DNA from: Oryzias latipes
Taxonomy: Eukaryota > Chordata > Actinopteri > Beloniformes > Adrianichthyidae
DNA length: 64,000 nucleotides
NCBI RefSeq assembly: GCF_002234675.1
Contig: NC_019876.2
Span: 27,139,750-27,203,749 of the forward strand
Reading direction: 5' to 3'
The translations under genes and the position numbers were made by a program. Position 1 is the first letter of the stretch. Each line of letters starts with the position of its first letter. Shown here one piece after another: positions 1-10,171 of this stretch. The notes beneath the pieces are model-generated. The model made no database searches. It saw only the letters and a list, made by a program, of their open reading frames with translations, and was not told where the DNA came from.

Positions 1-164
1 GTGGTGTCCATCTCCGCTTCGGAGGGAAAGGGGAGGAGCTCACCAGAAAACAGTAGCAGATGGCCACTCAATGTGGCGTTGGCAACCTGCCCTTCTGATG
101 CGATGGCGGCGGCAGCCTCGTCAGGGCTTAACCGGGCCCCTCGTTTTAAGGCACACAGTGACAC

Positions 165-305
165 TCCTAATGTGCGTTGAACTCCCAGACCTCGTTAATG
201 ACCTGCAGAGAGCTGGGACCAATGTAACTGCCATCAGTAACACACTACACCCCCAGGGACTGAAACCTTGCAGCGCCAGACGTGTCCCCTGCCATCAGCA
301 GTTGT
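165..305 (+). mobile_element. Tc1-like transposase remnant (helix-turn-helix part)
   Basis: The frame reads ELPDLVNDLQRAGTNV, then ISNTLHPQGLKPCSARRVP. This resembles the second DNA-binding helix-turn-helix and linker of fish Tc1-family transposases (typically TISNTLHRxGLKSCSARRVPL). No DDE catalytic part follows. It is a short degenerate relic. The rest of the first 690 bases shows nothing else that I can identify apart from a short G run near 520. Confidence 0.45.
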
Positions 306-689
306 AGGCACTGGCCTCACGTGCAATTGTCCGGGCCGCAAATTTAAAGGGGGCGGAGGCTCAGTGCTTAGAAACCATTTCAAATATCAAAAAATCTGAG
401 CCGCTATTGGTTTTCTATTATTTAATATATCAGAGTTTGAACCTGTGAATATGCGTCTCCTGCAGCTGCACGCGCCCCCGTCTTTTACAATGTACTGCAA
501 ATGTGAGATGGAAAGGGGGGGGGGGGGCGTCTGCATGTTCTTTAGTTGGCTTCGGTATTTGACATAAACCTCCTTTGTGAGAAGCAGAAGGCAAGACTGC
601 TACGGTCCCTGAATTGTGTCACTGGGGCCCCACCTTGAGAACAAGCAGGCTTGGGGTTGGGGCTCGCAGGCGGGAGGCCTGGTGGACGC

Positions 690-870
690 GACTCCACCCA
701 CGGCCCTCGGTCAGGCCCAGCCTGAAGGAACAGCTTACACCCAACCACAGTTCAGAGTTTCCGGCCTTCTTGGTGTCCCTCAGGGAGATACTGGAAAGCG
801 CGCCAACGGGGGACTCCATTGTCATCCTGAGAGACTTCAATGCCTATGTGGGCAACAACAGCGGCACCTA
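690..870 (+). mobile_element. Non-LTR retrotransposon endonuclease fragment
   Basis: The frame reads SLREILESAPTGDSIVILRDFNAYVGNNSGT. It matches the apurinic-like endonuclease of fish LINEs, where the usual motif is LLGDFNAHVGNDS. The G of GDFN is replaced by R. Only about 60 codons survive, and the similarity stops at 870, where a different LINE begins. The 3' part of what looks like the same LINE family is present at 16001-16684. Confidence 0.6.
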
Positions 871-2306
871 GGAAACATAATGAGGAAACACAGTATTAAT
901 TTTCACTGTTATGCAGATGATATGCAGTTGTATTCATTTATTAATCCTGACCAGAATGACCATATAGAGAAACTGAATGCCTGCATCGGAGACATCAAGA
1001 CCTGGATGACAATTAATTACCTCCTCCTGAACACAGAAAAAACAGAGGTCATTATGCTAGGTCCTAAAAACCTCAGAGATGCTCTGTCTGATCAGATAGT
1101 CTCCCTGGATTGTGTAAGTGTAGCCTTCAATTCCACAGTTAGAAACCTTGGGGTTTTATTTGACCAGGATTTATCATTCAAGGCTCACAAATCTCAGGCA
1201 TGTAGAACTGCCTTTTTCACCTGCGGAATATAGCTAAGATCAGAGATAAAAGTGATACTGAAAAACACGTGTATGCATTTGTTACGTCGAGGCTGGATTA
1301 CTGTAACTCTTTGTTAGTAGTGTGTCCTAAGAGTTCCTTAAGAAGTCTCCAGCTTGTTCAGAACGCAGCAGCTATATTGTTAGCAGGAACTAGCAGAAGA
1401 GATCACATCACTCCTGTGTTAGTTTCACTTCACTGGAACCCAGTTGATTCTAGAATCAAGTATAAAATCTTCCTGCTTACCTAAAAGGCCTTACATGGTA
1501 TGGCCCCGTCCTATATTAAAGACCTCATAGTCCCTTACCATCCAAACAGAACACTTCGCTCGCAAAATGCAGGACTGCTTGTGGTTCCTAGAATTGGTAA
1601 AAGGACAGTTGGAGGTAGAGTGTTTAGCCACCAAGCCCTTGTTTTATGGAATAAACTCCCAGCTCATGTAAGAGAAGCCAACATAGTTTCTACATTCAAA
1701 GTTAGACTGAGAACATTCCTTTTTGGACAGGCTTATTGTCAGACTAGCTAGTAATCAGAGAATATTTAACTTACTGATATTTTTTTTAAATTAAACTTAA
1801 TAACTATTAGTTGTTAGTAGGCTGCTAGAAATTTGAAGCTGGGGAAACTATGGTGCTCTGGGGTTCTGTCCTCTTTTCTCATCTACTTCTACCCTTCCTC
1901 TCTTTCTATTCTTGATCATTACCTATCATTTAGTTCTCCATGCCTCTGTTTGGTGCAGTGCCATTTATGTACTGTACCTCCTTCCCACTCCCTGAGGAAG
2001 GGGAAGGAGGTACCTGACCGTGGACCTCGTCCCTGACTTGCCTCTACTGCTGCTCGTACACCTGGCTTTGGATCCTGTCTCCGGCTCGTCTGATTCCGTT
2101 TTTTTAGGAGGGGGGTCTAAGGGCAGGGATGTTAACTTAGTTAGTCTGTTAAGTTAAAGTTTTAGTATCATGTTATTGAATTCTACGCATTTATGATCCT
2201 TTTTGATTGTATGTTTACCTTACAAGTACCGGTACGAAGCCCATTGAGACAACTGTTGTTGTGAATTTGGGCTATATAAATAAAATTGAATTGAATTGAA
2301 TTGAAT
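870..2306 (+). mobile_element. 5'-truncated L2/CR1-like LINE with (ATTGA)n tail
   Basis: Broken reverse-transcriptase frames run in order. YADDMQLYSF (catalytic YADD) lies near 910-950, followed by DIKTWMTINYLLLNTEKTEV and LGVLFDQDLSFKAH. TSRLDYCNSLL lies near 1280-1320, and APSYIKDLIVPYHPNRTLRS and LWNKLPAHVREA near 1500-1690. Frameshifts or stops separate them at about 1230 and 1484. The 3' UTR ends in CCCATTGAGACAACTG, GGGCTATATAAATAAA and four ATTGA units at 2285-2306, typical of L2-like LINEs that end in short tandem repeats instead of poly(A). The element is inactive. A second copy of its 3' end is at 48561-48630. Confidence 0.85.
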
Positions 2307-2509
2307 GGCTTTCCTGCTCTGAGCTCAAGTGGTGTTTTGTTTCTGTTTTCTATGCATGTTATAGTTTATCCGTAACAAATACCATGTTGGAGCACAAGGT
2401 GTCCATCAGTGCAAGTGGCAGTAGGACACACTTGGCAGGAAATTGATGATCGACTTGTTAGTCGTTTCAGGCAACCTTTAGCCGTGTGTGCTGGACACCC
2501 GGGTAAAGA

Positions 2510-3670
2510 GAGTTATATTTATTAAGAAATATAACATCATAAATGAAAACCAATATGGTTTAAGAGAAAACAGATCAACCTCACTGGCTATCATTAATAC
2601 TGTGGAGTAAATCACAAATGCTCTGGACAATTATAAATATGCAGCTGGAATTTTCACTGACTTAAAATAGCATTTGACACTCTCAATCATGACATCCTAC
2701 TTGTAAAACTGCAAATGTATGGGATAAGAGGAATAGCGCTAACTTGGTTCAAAAGCTATTTAACAGCAAGAAAACAGTTTGTCAAGATTGATGAATTTAC
2801 ATCAGAAACCAAAGAGATAAGTTGTGGTGTCCCACAAGGATCAATTCTGGGCCCCCTGCTATTCAATATTTACATTAATGACATATTCAATGTTTCAAAG
2901 CTTATGAAACTTGTATTATTTGCTGATGACACAAAGAGATTCTATTCTACAAACAATCATAGGGGACTTGTTAATGTGGTGAACACAGAGTTAAACAAAA
3001 TAAAATCATGGATGGATTACAACAAATTATCTTTGAACTTAGATAAACGAAAGTGATGTTTATGGTAACTACAACGCCAATAAAGAGCTCTCAATTAAAA
3101 TAAATAATGTCTTAATTGAAAGTATTGCAGAAAATTTTTCAAAATTTAGGGGTTTTCATCAATAACAAACTAAGTTTGAAGCCACACATCAGACGCATAC
3201 AAACTAAAGTCTCAAAAAGTATTTAAATCGTAAATAAATCTAAACATGTATTAGAATACAACAGTAGATATGTATTGTACTGCTGCTCTCTTTTTACTTC
3301 AAAAATGAGCCGTCAAAAATGTACCTAAAGCCGGTTATCTTGATCATACAATTTATTTTATCAATCTAGACTTTTAAAACTGTGTGACCATATAGATTTT
3401 TACACTGTGCAACTTCTATACAGAAACCGTTACCATTCAATATCCATAAACAGTTCTTAGAAAATGAAGGAGGAACATCTAAGGGGATGTAGGAACTTCA
3501 AGATCAAATTGATAAGAACCACAAAGAAAAGTTTCTGTGTGTCGGTGTGTGGCACTAAACTATGGAACGGGTTCAGTAATGAGCTCAAACAATGTTCAAA
3601 TATCCAAATATTCAAGAAAATGTTTAAAAAAACTCTGATTTCACTATATAAAGATAAGATGAGTTAAGGA
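2510..3670 (+). mobile_element. Degenerate non-LTR retrotransposon (RT and C-terminal part)
   Basis: Reverse-transcriptase blocks are readable across stops: ENQYGLRENRSTSLAI (near 2545), AFDTLNHDILL (near 2670), then the open stretch 2715-3056 with TWFKSYLTARKQFV, SCGVPQGSILGPLLFNIYIND and FADDTKRFYS. SWMDYNKLSLNLDK follows. A C-terminal piece with GTKLWNGFSNELK lies at 3464-3667. The FADD box and the GVPQGSILGPLLF box are intact, but the frame is interrupted by stops near 2610 and 2670 and after 3056. It belongs to a different lineage from the LINE just upstream. From 3670 to 4146 the DNA is AT-rich with no identifiable feature. Confidence 0.8.
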
Positions 3671-4146
3671 TCAACAGGTAAATAATTCCAAATACATGTG
3701 TGAACTTGATTGTGGTGAGATAATCAAAAGACTTTTATTTATACAATCAATGAGTATTACACTGTGAAATGTGCATTAGTGATTACTGAAATGTTTTAAT
3801 TACAATCAAGGTATTGATTTTCTTTACTTGATCTGTAATATGTAGCAATAATTACTGGTTTAATGTGATCACGTATTCTAATGATAAACAATTAATATTA
3901 CGGTTTACTGAAATTGTGAATCACTGTTTTCTGAAGATCATTACTAGGCACTGGATTTTGTTACTTGAAAGAATCTTGTCTGATCAGAACCAGATTTAAA
4001 ACGCTGTAAAAGTATAGAATTGACAAACTCAGTAGGGTTGGGATTATATAAGCTTGCTTCTTCCCACTTCTTTTCGAGCAATAAATCAAGCTCTACTTAT
4101 ACTTTAGTTAATGATCACTGCATTTAATTAAGCAAATGTGATTTAA

Positions 4147-4310
4147 CCCTTGTGCTACCCTAGGCACTTTAACATTGGGAGTTGGGTCATCTAGACCCAC
4201 TAGACAGTGCGCTGAACCTTTTTTCTTCAATGATTTGTGATCTTCACTGGTGTCCATGGATTACATGAAATCTTTCCACCTTTATCCACCTTTGTCATGG
4301 TAGGGAAGAG
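4147..4310 (+). mobile_element. piggyBac-like MITE, copy A (3'-truncated)
   Basis: The element starts TTAA|CCCTTGTGCTACC and continues with GGGAGTTGGGTCATCTAGAC and the family core ending near GTCATGGTAGGGA. Five other copies are at 13099, 29103, 30881, 41013 and 43854. The other end is missing here. The left flank TTAA and the CCCT terminus are the hallmarks of piggyBac insertions. The assignment is by termini only, as there is no transposase. Confidence 0.7.
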
Positions 4311-4579
4311 GTTTTTAATCTCAGTGTGACTTTCCTGGTTAAATAAAGGTTAAATAAAATAAAATAAACAAAATATACAATTAAATATTTGGCCCTAGGG
4401 CAAAGCATTTAACTTAAAGTAAATATATTTATTCATAAATTGTATAAAAGCTACATGTAGGCCACTTTAGGCTTTAGAAAGCATTGTCATCTGGGCGCCG
4501 ATGACCTCCCCAAGATGGCGTCGCGTTCGGCCACCATTGGCCAGGCTTCCCAAGCCGGCGTGTCACCTCTAGCGATATA

Positions 4580-4860
4580 AATCACTGATTCATGACTCAT
4601 CACAACGATAAACGGTGCCTCTAGCTGAGGTCTTCCTGTTGTTTTGTTTGGTGTAGAGCTGCTCAACGAGGGTCTTGGTGCTCTGCTGCCAACTAGCAGT
4701 CGAAGGGTGAAGTGGAAAAAAAAAGTCAGACGCTGAAGGACGCTAATAAATTATGAAATAAATATCATCCTGACAGTATTTTAAATCGATACGAGTATCG
4801 CCAGATGAACTATCGCGGTATATCGCCAAATTAATTTTTTTCTAACACCCCTTGTCCTCA
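4580..4860. repeat. Dispersed repeat, shared with 45310-45515
   Basis: Shared blocks include GTGCTCTGCTGCCAACTAG, AGTCAGACGCT, TATC[AC]TCCTGACAG[TC]ATTTT, GAACTATCGCG[GA]TATATCGC and a terminal AACACCCCT. The other copy has the same order and orientation. No coding potential is seen. Between this repeat and the protease remnant at 5807 I see only a GT/G simple repeat (5025-5070) and no gene. Confidence 0.65.
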
Positions 4861-5024
4861 CCGTCACGGTGAGGACACGCCCACATTCCTTATATGCTTA
4901 TATCCAATTTATTTCAGTACGTTCAGTTCCAGCCATGGATGCATGCATTCTTTTTTCACAGTAATACTTGGAAAAATGTATGAGTAATAGCAGTGCGCCA
5001 AATTTGCGAACTAGCCATGTGCAC

Positions 5025-5070
5025 ACATGTGTGTGTGTGTGTGGGGGGGGGGGGGGTGAGGGGGGGTGTC
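5025..5070. repeat. (GT)n followed by G-runs
   Basis: About eight GT units are followed by a run of 13 G and a second G run. A simple repeat. Confidence 0.9.
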
Positions 5071-5806
5071 GTTTACTCTGTTGAAAATTCTGTTTCACTG
5101 TGTCCTAGCTGTGTGAACATTTTGGTGACTTTTCGCGCATGTGATGGGTATCGAATTTTCACACAAAGGCGCAGAAATCGTTCCAATTGCGAAAACAATC
5201 TGGTCCTTGCGGTCAAGTGTATGTTGGATGGACCTTCATCCGCTGACTTGGCAGTGCTCACCTGCAGTTTTACAGCGTTTCTCTTTTTTTCCAGGCAATA
5301 AAATAAAAGTGAATTAAAGGATTTTCTTCAGTGTAAAACATCAAAAGGAGTTGATTTTTCAACATTATTACCAGAAAACTTTATAAAAAGGTACAAATGT
5401 AGTTTTTTTAAAGAGTAGAAAGATAAGCAACAGGGATAAAAAAATTGAATTATTTTGAAAGGACAACACAATAACAGGTGATGGAGGAAGTCAAAGCCCT
5501 CATTATAAAAAGGTGTTTTATGAAAATCTCTGAAGCACAAACCGATTCTGAAGTTCCTGTTAGAACACTGACAGAGCTTTTAATCAAGAACAAAACCACA
5601 GATCCACCAGAATATAGAACAACCAGGAAACACTGTTTGAAAATTATAACAGTAACAACCGTGATGTCCGAAACAGATCTAAAATCCAACAGCAGAACTC
5701 TGTGGTTCTGCAGAAACTGAAGAACTTTCTGGATCTGAATGAATCCCTGAGCTGAGTCTAGACCCACACCAGGAAAGGGTTTTTCTAAGATGTCTGTTCT
5801 CTTCAC

Positions 5807-6113
5807 AGGAGCAGAGGCACAGACAGACGGTAAGTTCTGTTCACTTCATCCAAATCTAAGAAACAAACAGAAGCAGAATTTTTTAGACTCTGAAGGAACC
5901 TGGACCGAGTCCTCTCAGGACGGGAGCAAATGCATGGAAGCTATATGTAGATAAAGACATGCAGACAGCAACCTGCTGTGATCCGTTACCAAGCGTGAGC
6001 TCCTGCAGGTTCTCCTGTCTCCTGCAGTCTGTGGTAAAGCTCCCCTCAACACCAAGGTGGAGTCCAGGATCGTTGGTGCCCAGGCCGCTGCTGCAGGGTC
6101 GTGGCCCTGGCAG
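5807..6113 (+). pseudogene. Orphan N-terminal exons of a trypsin-like serine protease
   Basis: Two small exons join in phase. The first (about 5810-5830) follows TTCACAG and ends at the donor GTAAGT, giving AEAQTD. The second starts after CCTGCAG at about 6029 and gives VCGKAPLNTKVESRIVGAQ, then AAAAGSWPWQ, ending at a weak donor GTCAGA. In the trypsin fold (S1), VCG is the cysteine that ties the propeptide to the catalytic domain. R|IVGA is the zymogen cleavage site (usual R|IVGG), and GSWPWQ opens the first beta strand. Fish prostasin/testisin-like genes split exactly after WPWQ. I find no exons carrying the catalytic His, Asp or Ser in the following 1.5 kb, where a Tc1 fragment lies instead, and no signal-peptide exon upstream. 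It is most likely a partial duplicate or decayed gene. Confidence 0.65.
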
Positions 6114-6439
6114 GTCAGAATGTGTATGAGAAGATTCTGTGAGAAGAATATGTATGAAGCAGCAGCTGTGAAGAAACGGGTGTTAAAGACGCACATTTGC
6201 ACAAAAGCAGTCCCGTCGTCCACAGATAAGGTATGGAGGCACATGTGTTTGATCTAATAAAGCAGTTCTGCAGCGTTAAACGTGATTTCTAGGTGGGTGT
6301 TTACAGACAGGTCCATCCTTCAGTCAGTTTGCAGTTTTTAGGTTTTAATGACACCGTATGAAGAGTATACGCCCAACTCAAAAAAGTTATGCGGCTGCAT
6401 CAGCAAAAAAGGAGTTTCTGCTTGGAGAAAAATAACGGA

Positions 6440-6920
6440 CAAAGGAACAGACCAAAAGTTTGGACACACCTTCTCATTCAAAGAGTTTTCTTTATTTTCA
6501 TGACTATGAGAATTGTAGAGATTCCCACTGAAGGCATCAAAACTGTGAAGTAATACATATGGAATTATATACATAACAAAAAAGTGGGAAAGAACTGAGA
6601 ATATGTCATATTATAGGTTCTTCATAGTAGCCACCTTTTGCTTTTATTACTGCTTTGCACTCTTGGCATTCTCTTGATGAGCTTCCAGAGGTAGTCACCT
6701 GAAATGGTCTTCCGACAGTCTTGAAGGAGTTCCCAGAGATGGAGTTCCTTTTTGCCTTCACTCTGCGGTCCAGCTCACCCCAAACCATCTGGATTGGGTT
6801 CAGGTCTGGTGACTGTGGAGGCCAGGTCATCTGGCACAGCACCCCATCACTCTCCTTCTTGGAAAAAGGAGGTTCTGAAGCGCTCGTTGTCTGGCTCATC
6901 ACCCAGGACCCCCCTGCCAT
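6440..6920 (-). mobile_element. Tc1-family transposon fragment with C-terminal transposase
   Basis: The minus-strand frame contains MTWPPQSPDLNPIQMVW and ELDRRVK, and ends KAVIKAKGGYYEE. This is the last third of a Tc1/mariner transposase around the final acidic residue of the DDE triad. The conserved PDLNPIE reads PDLNPIQ, so the catalytic Glu is lost. The end reads CAGACCAAAAGTTTGGACAC at about 6447 on the plus strand, the terminal repeat also seen at 38402 and 63673. The N-terminal two thirds and the other terminal repeat are absent. From 6990 to 7630 nothing else is recognisable. Confidence 0.85.
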
Positions 6921-7530
6921 GGGGCAAAAGCCCCAGACAGCTTAGCTCCTGGGATAACTCCAGCTCTAAAACCCCTGCACCACGTTAAGGTGGCGGTTCA
7001 CGGAGGAGCATCTGTCCACCAGAGATAGTAAAATAAAAAGCTGCTATTATCAGTTCTGCATCCTGACTGCCTGCAGCTAAGGCTGCTAGTCTGCCTCTGC
7101 TGTCATGACCCTCTGCATTTACCCGGACTTGGGACCGGCACATGAAGACACCGTGTTGCGCCTCCCTGTGGTTGCATTAAATATTTTTGAGTTTTTTTCC
7201 CCATCATCATTATCTTATCTGTTATCTATACAAACTTCCATTTTTTATTTTTTTTCGCTCAGACAGAGCAAACTCTAAATGTGGCATCACCTAATCACTA
7301 TCACTAAAAAACTAAGCTTCAACTTTTTTAGAAGCAGTTTTTAACCTTTTTTTGCCATCATAACCCTGTTATCTATTTAAACCTTGATCTCCTAAAAGTC
7401 AATCACAGTTTTTAAGCTGTTTTTCTTTTTATCATGCCTTATTTTCTACCAATGATAGAAAATAACCTATTATAGAGTACACTAACCCACCCCAATTCAG
7501 TTTTTCATCTAATTATGTTCCTACTAGTTA

Positions 7531-7536
7531 TTTAAT
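7531..7536 (-). terminator. Candidate poly(A) signal ATTAAA for the 820-aa ORF
   Basis: The minus strand reads ATTAAA about 95 bases past the stop of the long ORF, behind a pyrimidine-rich stretch. It is a common variant of AATAAA. It is offered only by position. Confidence 0.35.
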
Positions 7537-7629
7537 ATAAAATAAAACTAATCCTACTAATTATTTTTTTCTTTTTTCTTCTTCTCTTCTTCTCTTCCTT
7601 CTCTAATCCTACCAATTAAAACTAATGTT

Positions 7630-10092
7630 TTACTCAGTCGAAGTCATTCTTGTTTTTATTCCGTTAGTCCTGGTATAACTCAGGTGACTTCCGACGAAAA
7701 AACAATGGAAAAACCTCCTGAAAGCATTAGGCCTCTGAGGTTTTGTGAGATGCTTTTTAAAGATGGACACAATCCTGTCGTTGACTTCATCAGAGTTGGA
7801 GTCAATCAACACCATCAAGAGTCCAGGCTTTTTCCACCTTTTTACCAGGTCTTTGTACACAAGCATGTGGATCTTTTTCTCAATCTTGCTCTGATCCACC
7901 TGGATGCTTTCATCTTTGACGTCATTCCAAATTCTTTCCACAAGATTTGCTACTGGAAAGGAAAACTTGTCAGAATGACTGCCAAACCCTGATTCTGAAA
8001 CAACATGTGAAAGCAGCATTGAAACGGAATTTTTCAAAGTTGATTTCATCAAGTTGTGTTCCTCAAGTTGTGTCTCTGCATCCTCAAGTTGTGTCTCTGC
8101 ATCTTTAAGTTGTGCCTCTTCATCCTCAAGTTGTGTCTCTGCATCCTCAAGTTGTGCCTCCTCATCCTCAAGTTGTGCCTCCTCATCCTCAAGTTGTGCC
8201 TCCTCATCCTCAAGTTGTGCCTGTGCCTCTTCTACTGGTCTCTCTATTTTTGCAGCACCTTTCTTTGTTTTCTTGGCACAGACTTGAACATTTTTGGGCA
8301 GAAATCTCACGTTGGGGATGCATGATGGTGCGTCAGAACTGTCTGATTGTTCCGTTGCATCTTCCATTTGTGTCTCTGCAGGGGGTGTCGGTCTTTGTTT
8401 AACACCTCTCTTCAGCTTTTTGGCACAAACTTTCAGATTTGCAGCACATGACTTGACTTTCAGATTCCCTGATTTGATGTGTTGAAGGAACGTTTTTGTT
8501 CTTTCGTCACTTGGTCCCAGAGTCAGAGCTCTATGTTGAGCCTTAATTACTGTGAGTACAGCCTTCACATAGGTGAAGATGGACTTCAACAGATTGGTCT
8601 CAACATCCTGCTCTGCTCCGTTGTCTCCTTCTTTTATGTGTCTGGCACATGCTTGGCGTCCTGCATCCACTGCTTCCAGAGACTCCTCCCTCAAATGTTC
8701 TGCAGTGACATTGACGTTTGACTCTTCTTGCTCCGCTGCATGTGACTTTAATGTGTCAGACCACGCCTTCAGCTTCTTAATGCACGCCTCCAGTTTTGCA
8801 GCTGCTGTTCTGGTTCTTGAAGTCTCAAGTCGTGCTGCTGCCTCCTGAAGACATTTTGTTGCTGTCTTCAGTTTCAATAGTGTTTCTGCAGCCACTACTT
8901 TGACTCTAGAGGCACCATTTTTCAGCCTTTGGGCAGACACTTTGACCTTCTCAGCATATGATTGTAGATTTTGAGTCAACAATTCAATGCTTTGAAGGAT
9001 GGCCTTTGTTAGCTGATGTTGAGCCAGCAGTTGTGTTTCTGTGGTGCTCCTTTCTGCGCTTCTTTTCGTGCCAGCTTTAATTTTTGCAGCACATGCTTTT
9101 CCCAAGCTTTGGCTGGAAAAGCGTGGTTTCAGTTCTTTAGGTTGTTGTTCTGCCTCTAGCAGTTGAGTCTCTGTGTTTTCCACCTGAGTCTCAACATCCT
9201 CTTCGGCAGTTTGAACTTCTCCACGACTTCTCCTCAGCATTTTGGCAGCAGCAGTTTCCATTGTTGAAGCACATCTTTGTCCTGATCCTGGGGTGGGAAC
9301 GGGAGATTTCACTTCTATAGTTTGTGGTTCTCCTTGTTCTTCCTCCAGTTCGGACTCTGATGTGCTTATTTCTAGACCTGGTTGGATCTTGCTGCCACTG
9401 AGTGGGAAGACAGGTCGCTGCAATGTAGATGTGAGTCTGTCGCGTCTTGTCAGTTGGCTTCTAGCGACAGAAGCTCTGATTTTTGCAGCGTAGGCCTTGT
9501 CTAACTTCACTCCTGTAGCTTGTGTCTCTGCGGCCTCTGACTGTGTTTCTGGAGCTTCTTTTCCAAAACGTCTTTCGTCTCTATTTTTCCGTTTTAGACT
9601 TGAAAGACGTTTTTTGAATCTTTCAGACGCTCCTGTGAATCTTTCTGATCCACGTCTCCGAGTGCGTGGTTTTTGCTCGGATGATGCTTCGCCCTCAGAT
9701 GACTGCAGCAGGTGGAGTTTGTGGTAAAGCTTTTCGATGTTTTGCCTCACAGCACATTTAAGGGACCTGCGTGTTCCAGCCGTGGATGGAGTCCTACCAG
9801 CGAGCCTCTTTCTTTCTTCTCGGCTGCTTGTAGGACCAGCAGTGATGTTTGCATCTTCCTCGTCAGAGTCTCTTTGGGAGACTTCGTCGGTGATGCTCTT
9901 CATCACTCTGTCCACAATCTCAGGACTTAACTCCTCTTTAAGCCGGCCCAGTTTGCGTTCTGTGCGCCAGTCAGGAGGTCCAAAGATTGTCTGGTACACG
10001 TCCTCCGGGTTCAGCCTCGTCAATACGTAGATTCCCTCCTCAGAGAGGAATTCTGCCACAATCATGCTACCCTGATCCTCTTGGTCCTCCAT
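7630..10092 (-). CDS. Intronless 820-aa coiled-coil-rich protein, function unknown
   Basis: A single open frame of 820 codons, with no intron, begins at the ATG for MEDQEDQGSM. (The frame stays open five codons further up, but only to a TTG.) Layout by eye: an N-terminal domain (about 1-75) with MIVAEFLSEEGIYVLTRLNP and FGPPDWRTERKL; an Arg/Lys/Ser/Glu-rich middle; then several loose repeats around KACAAKIKAG, SCAANLKVCAKKLKRG and VQVCAKKTKKGAAK. Perfect 7-residue repeats of EDEEAQL type follow (about 620-680). The C-terminal domain (about 690-800) has LLSHVVSESGFGSH, NLVERIWNDVKDES and KIHMLVYKDLVKRWKKPG. The heptads and KxxLK spacing predict long coiled coil. I see no signal peptide, membrane segment or catalytic motif. 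A TATA box lies about 40 bases upstream. The length of the frame, its ordered ends and its promoter argue for a real gene, possibly lineage-restricted. I do not recognise the family. Confidence 0.75.
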   Translation of the reverse strand: MEDQEDQGSMIVAEFLSEEGIYVLTRLNPEDVYQTIFGPPDWRTERKLGRLKEELSPEIVDRVMKSITDEVSQRDSDEEDANITAGPTSSREERKRLAGRTPSTAGTRRSLKCAVRQNIEKLYHKLHLLQSSEGEASSEQKPRTRRRGSERFTGASERFKKRLSSLKRKNRDERRFGKEAPETQSEAAETQATGVKLDKAYAAKIRASVARSQLTRRDRLTSTLQRPVFPLSGSKIQPGLEISTSESELEEEQGEPQTIEVKSPVPTPGSGQRCASTMETAAAKMLRRSRGEVQTAEEDVETQVENTETQLLEAEQQPKELKPRFSSQSLGKACAAKIKAGTKRSAERSTTETQLLAQHQLTKAILQSIELLTQNLQSYAEKVKVSAQRLKNGASRVKVVAAETLLKLKTATKCLQEAAARLETSRTRTAAAKLEACIKKLKAWSDTLKSHAAEQEESNVNVTAEHLREESLEAVDAGRQACARHIKEGDNGAEQDVETNLLKSIFTYVKAVLTVIKAQHRALTLGPSDERTKTFLQHIKSGNLKVKSCAANLKVCAKKLKRGVKQRPTPPAETQMEDATEQSDSSDAPSCIPNVRFLPKNVQVCAKKTKKGAAKIERPVEEAQAQLEDEEAQLEDEEAQLEDEEAQLEDAETQLEDEEAQLKDAETQLEDAETQLEEHNLMKSTLKNSVSMLLSHVVSESGFGSHSDKFSFPVANLVERIWNDVKDESIQVDQSKIEKKIHMLVYKDLVKRWKKPGLLMVLIDSNSDEVNDRIVSIFKKHLTKPQRPNAFRRFFHCFFVGSHLSYTRTNGIKTRMTSTE
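8045..8230 (-). repeat. 21-bp coding minisatellite encoding EDEEAQL heptads
   Basis: Tandem 21-bp units related to CCTCAAGTTGTGCCTCCTCAT (plus strand) lie inside the 820-aa ORF. Each adds exactly seven residues (DEEAQLE or DAETQLE), so copy-number change would lengthen the coiled coil without shifting frame. The antisense strand is also open in several frames. That is a by-product of the repeat and is not treated as coding. Confidence 0.9.
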
Positions 10093-10130
10093 TCTCTTGA
10101 ATCCCAAATTAGCTTTGAAGGAAAAGTGGG

Positions 10131-10140
10131 GTCTTATAAG
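10131..10140 (-). promoter_or_regulatory. TATA box of the 820-aa ORF
   Basis: The minus strand reads CTTATAAGAC centred about 43 bases before the ATG. Transcription would be expected to start 25-30 bases downstream, giving a leader of only about 15-20 bases unless an intron was missed. Confidence 0.6.
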
Positions 10141-10171
10141 AGAACTTTGATGGCTTCATATTGTGTAGTCA

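Noticed and set aside
5478..5720. 80-aa frame upstream of the protease exons as its signal-peptide exon
   Set aside because: No hydrophobic start or cleavage site, and no donor in phase with the next exon.
8054..10030. Ser/Cys/Ala-rich plus-strand frames opposite the 820-aa ORF
   Set aside because: Shadow frames created by the in-phase heptad repeat and its codon bias.
10093..10107. Five extra codons at the front of the 820-aa ORF (TTG start)
   Set aside because: Vertebrate genes start at ATG; the first ATG in frame is at 10092.
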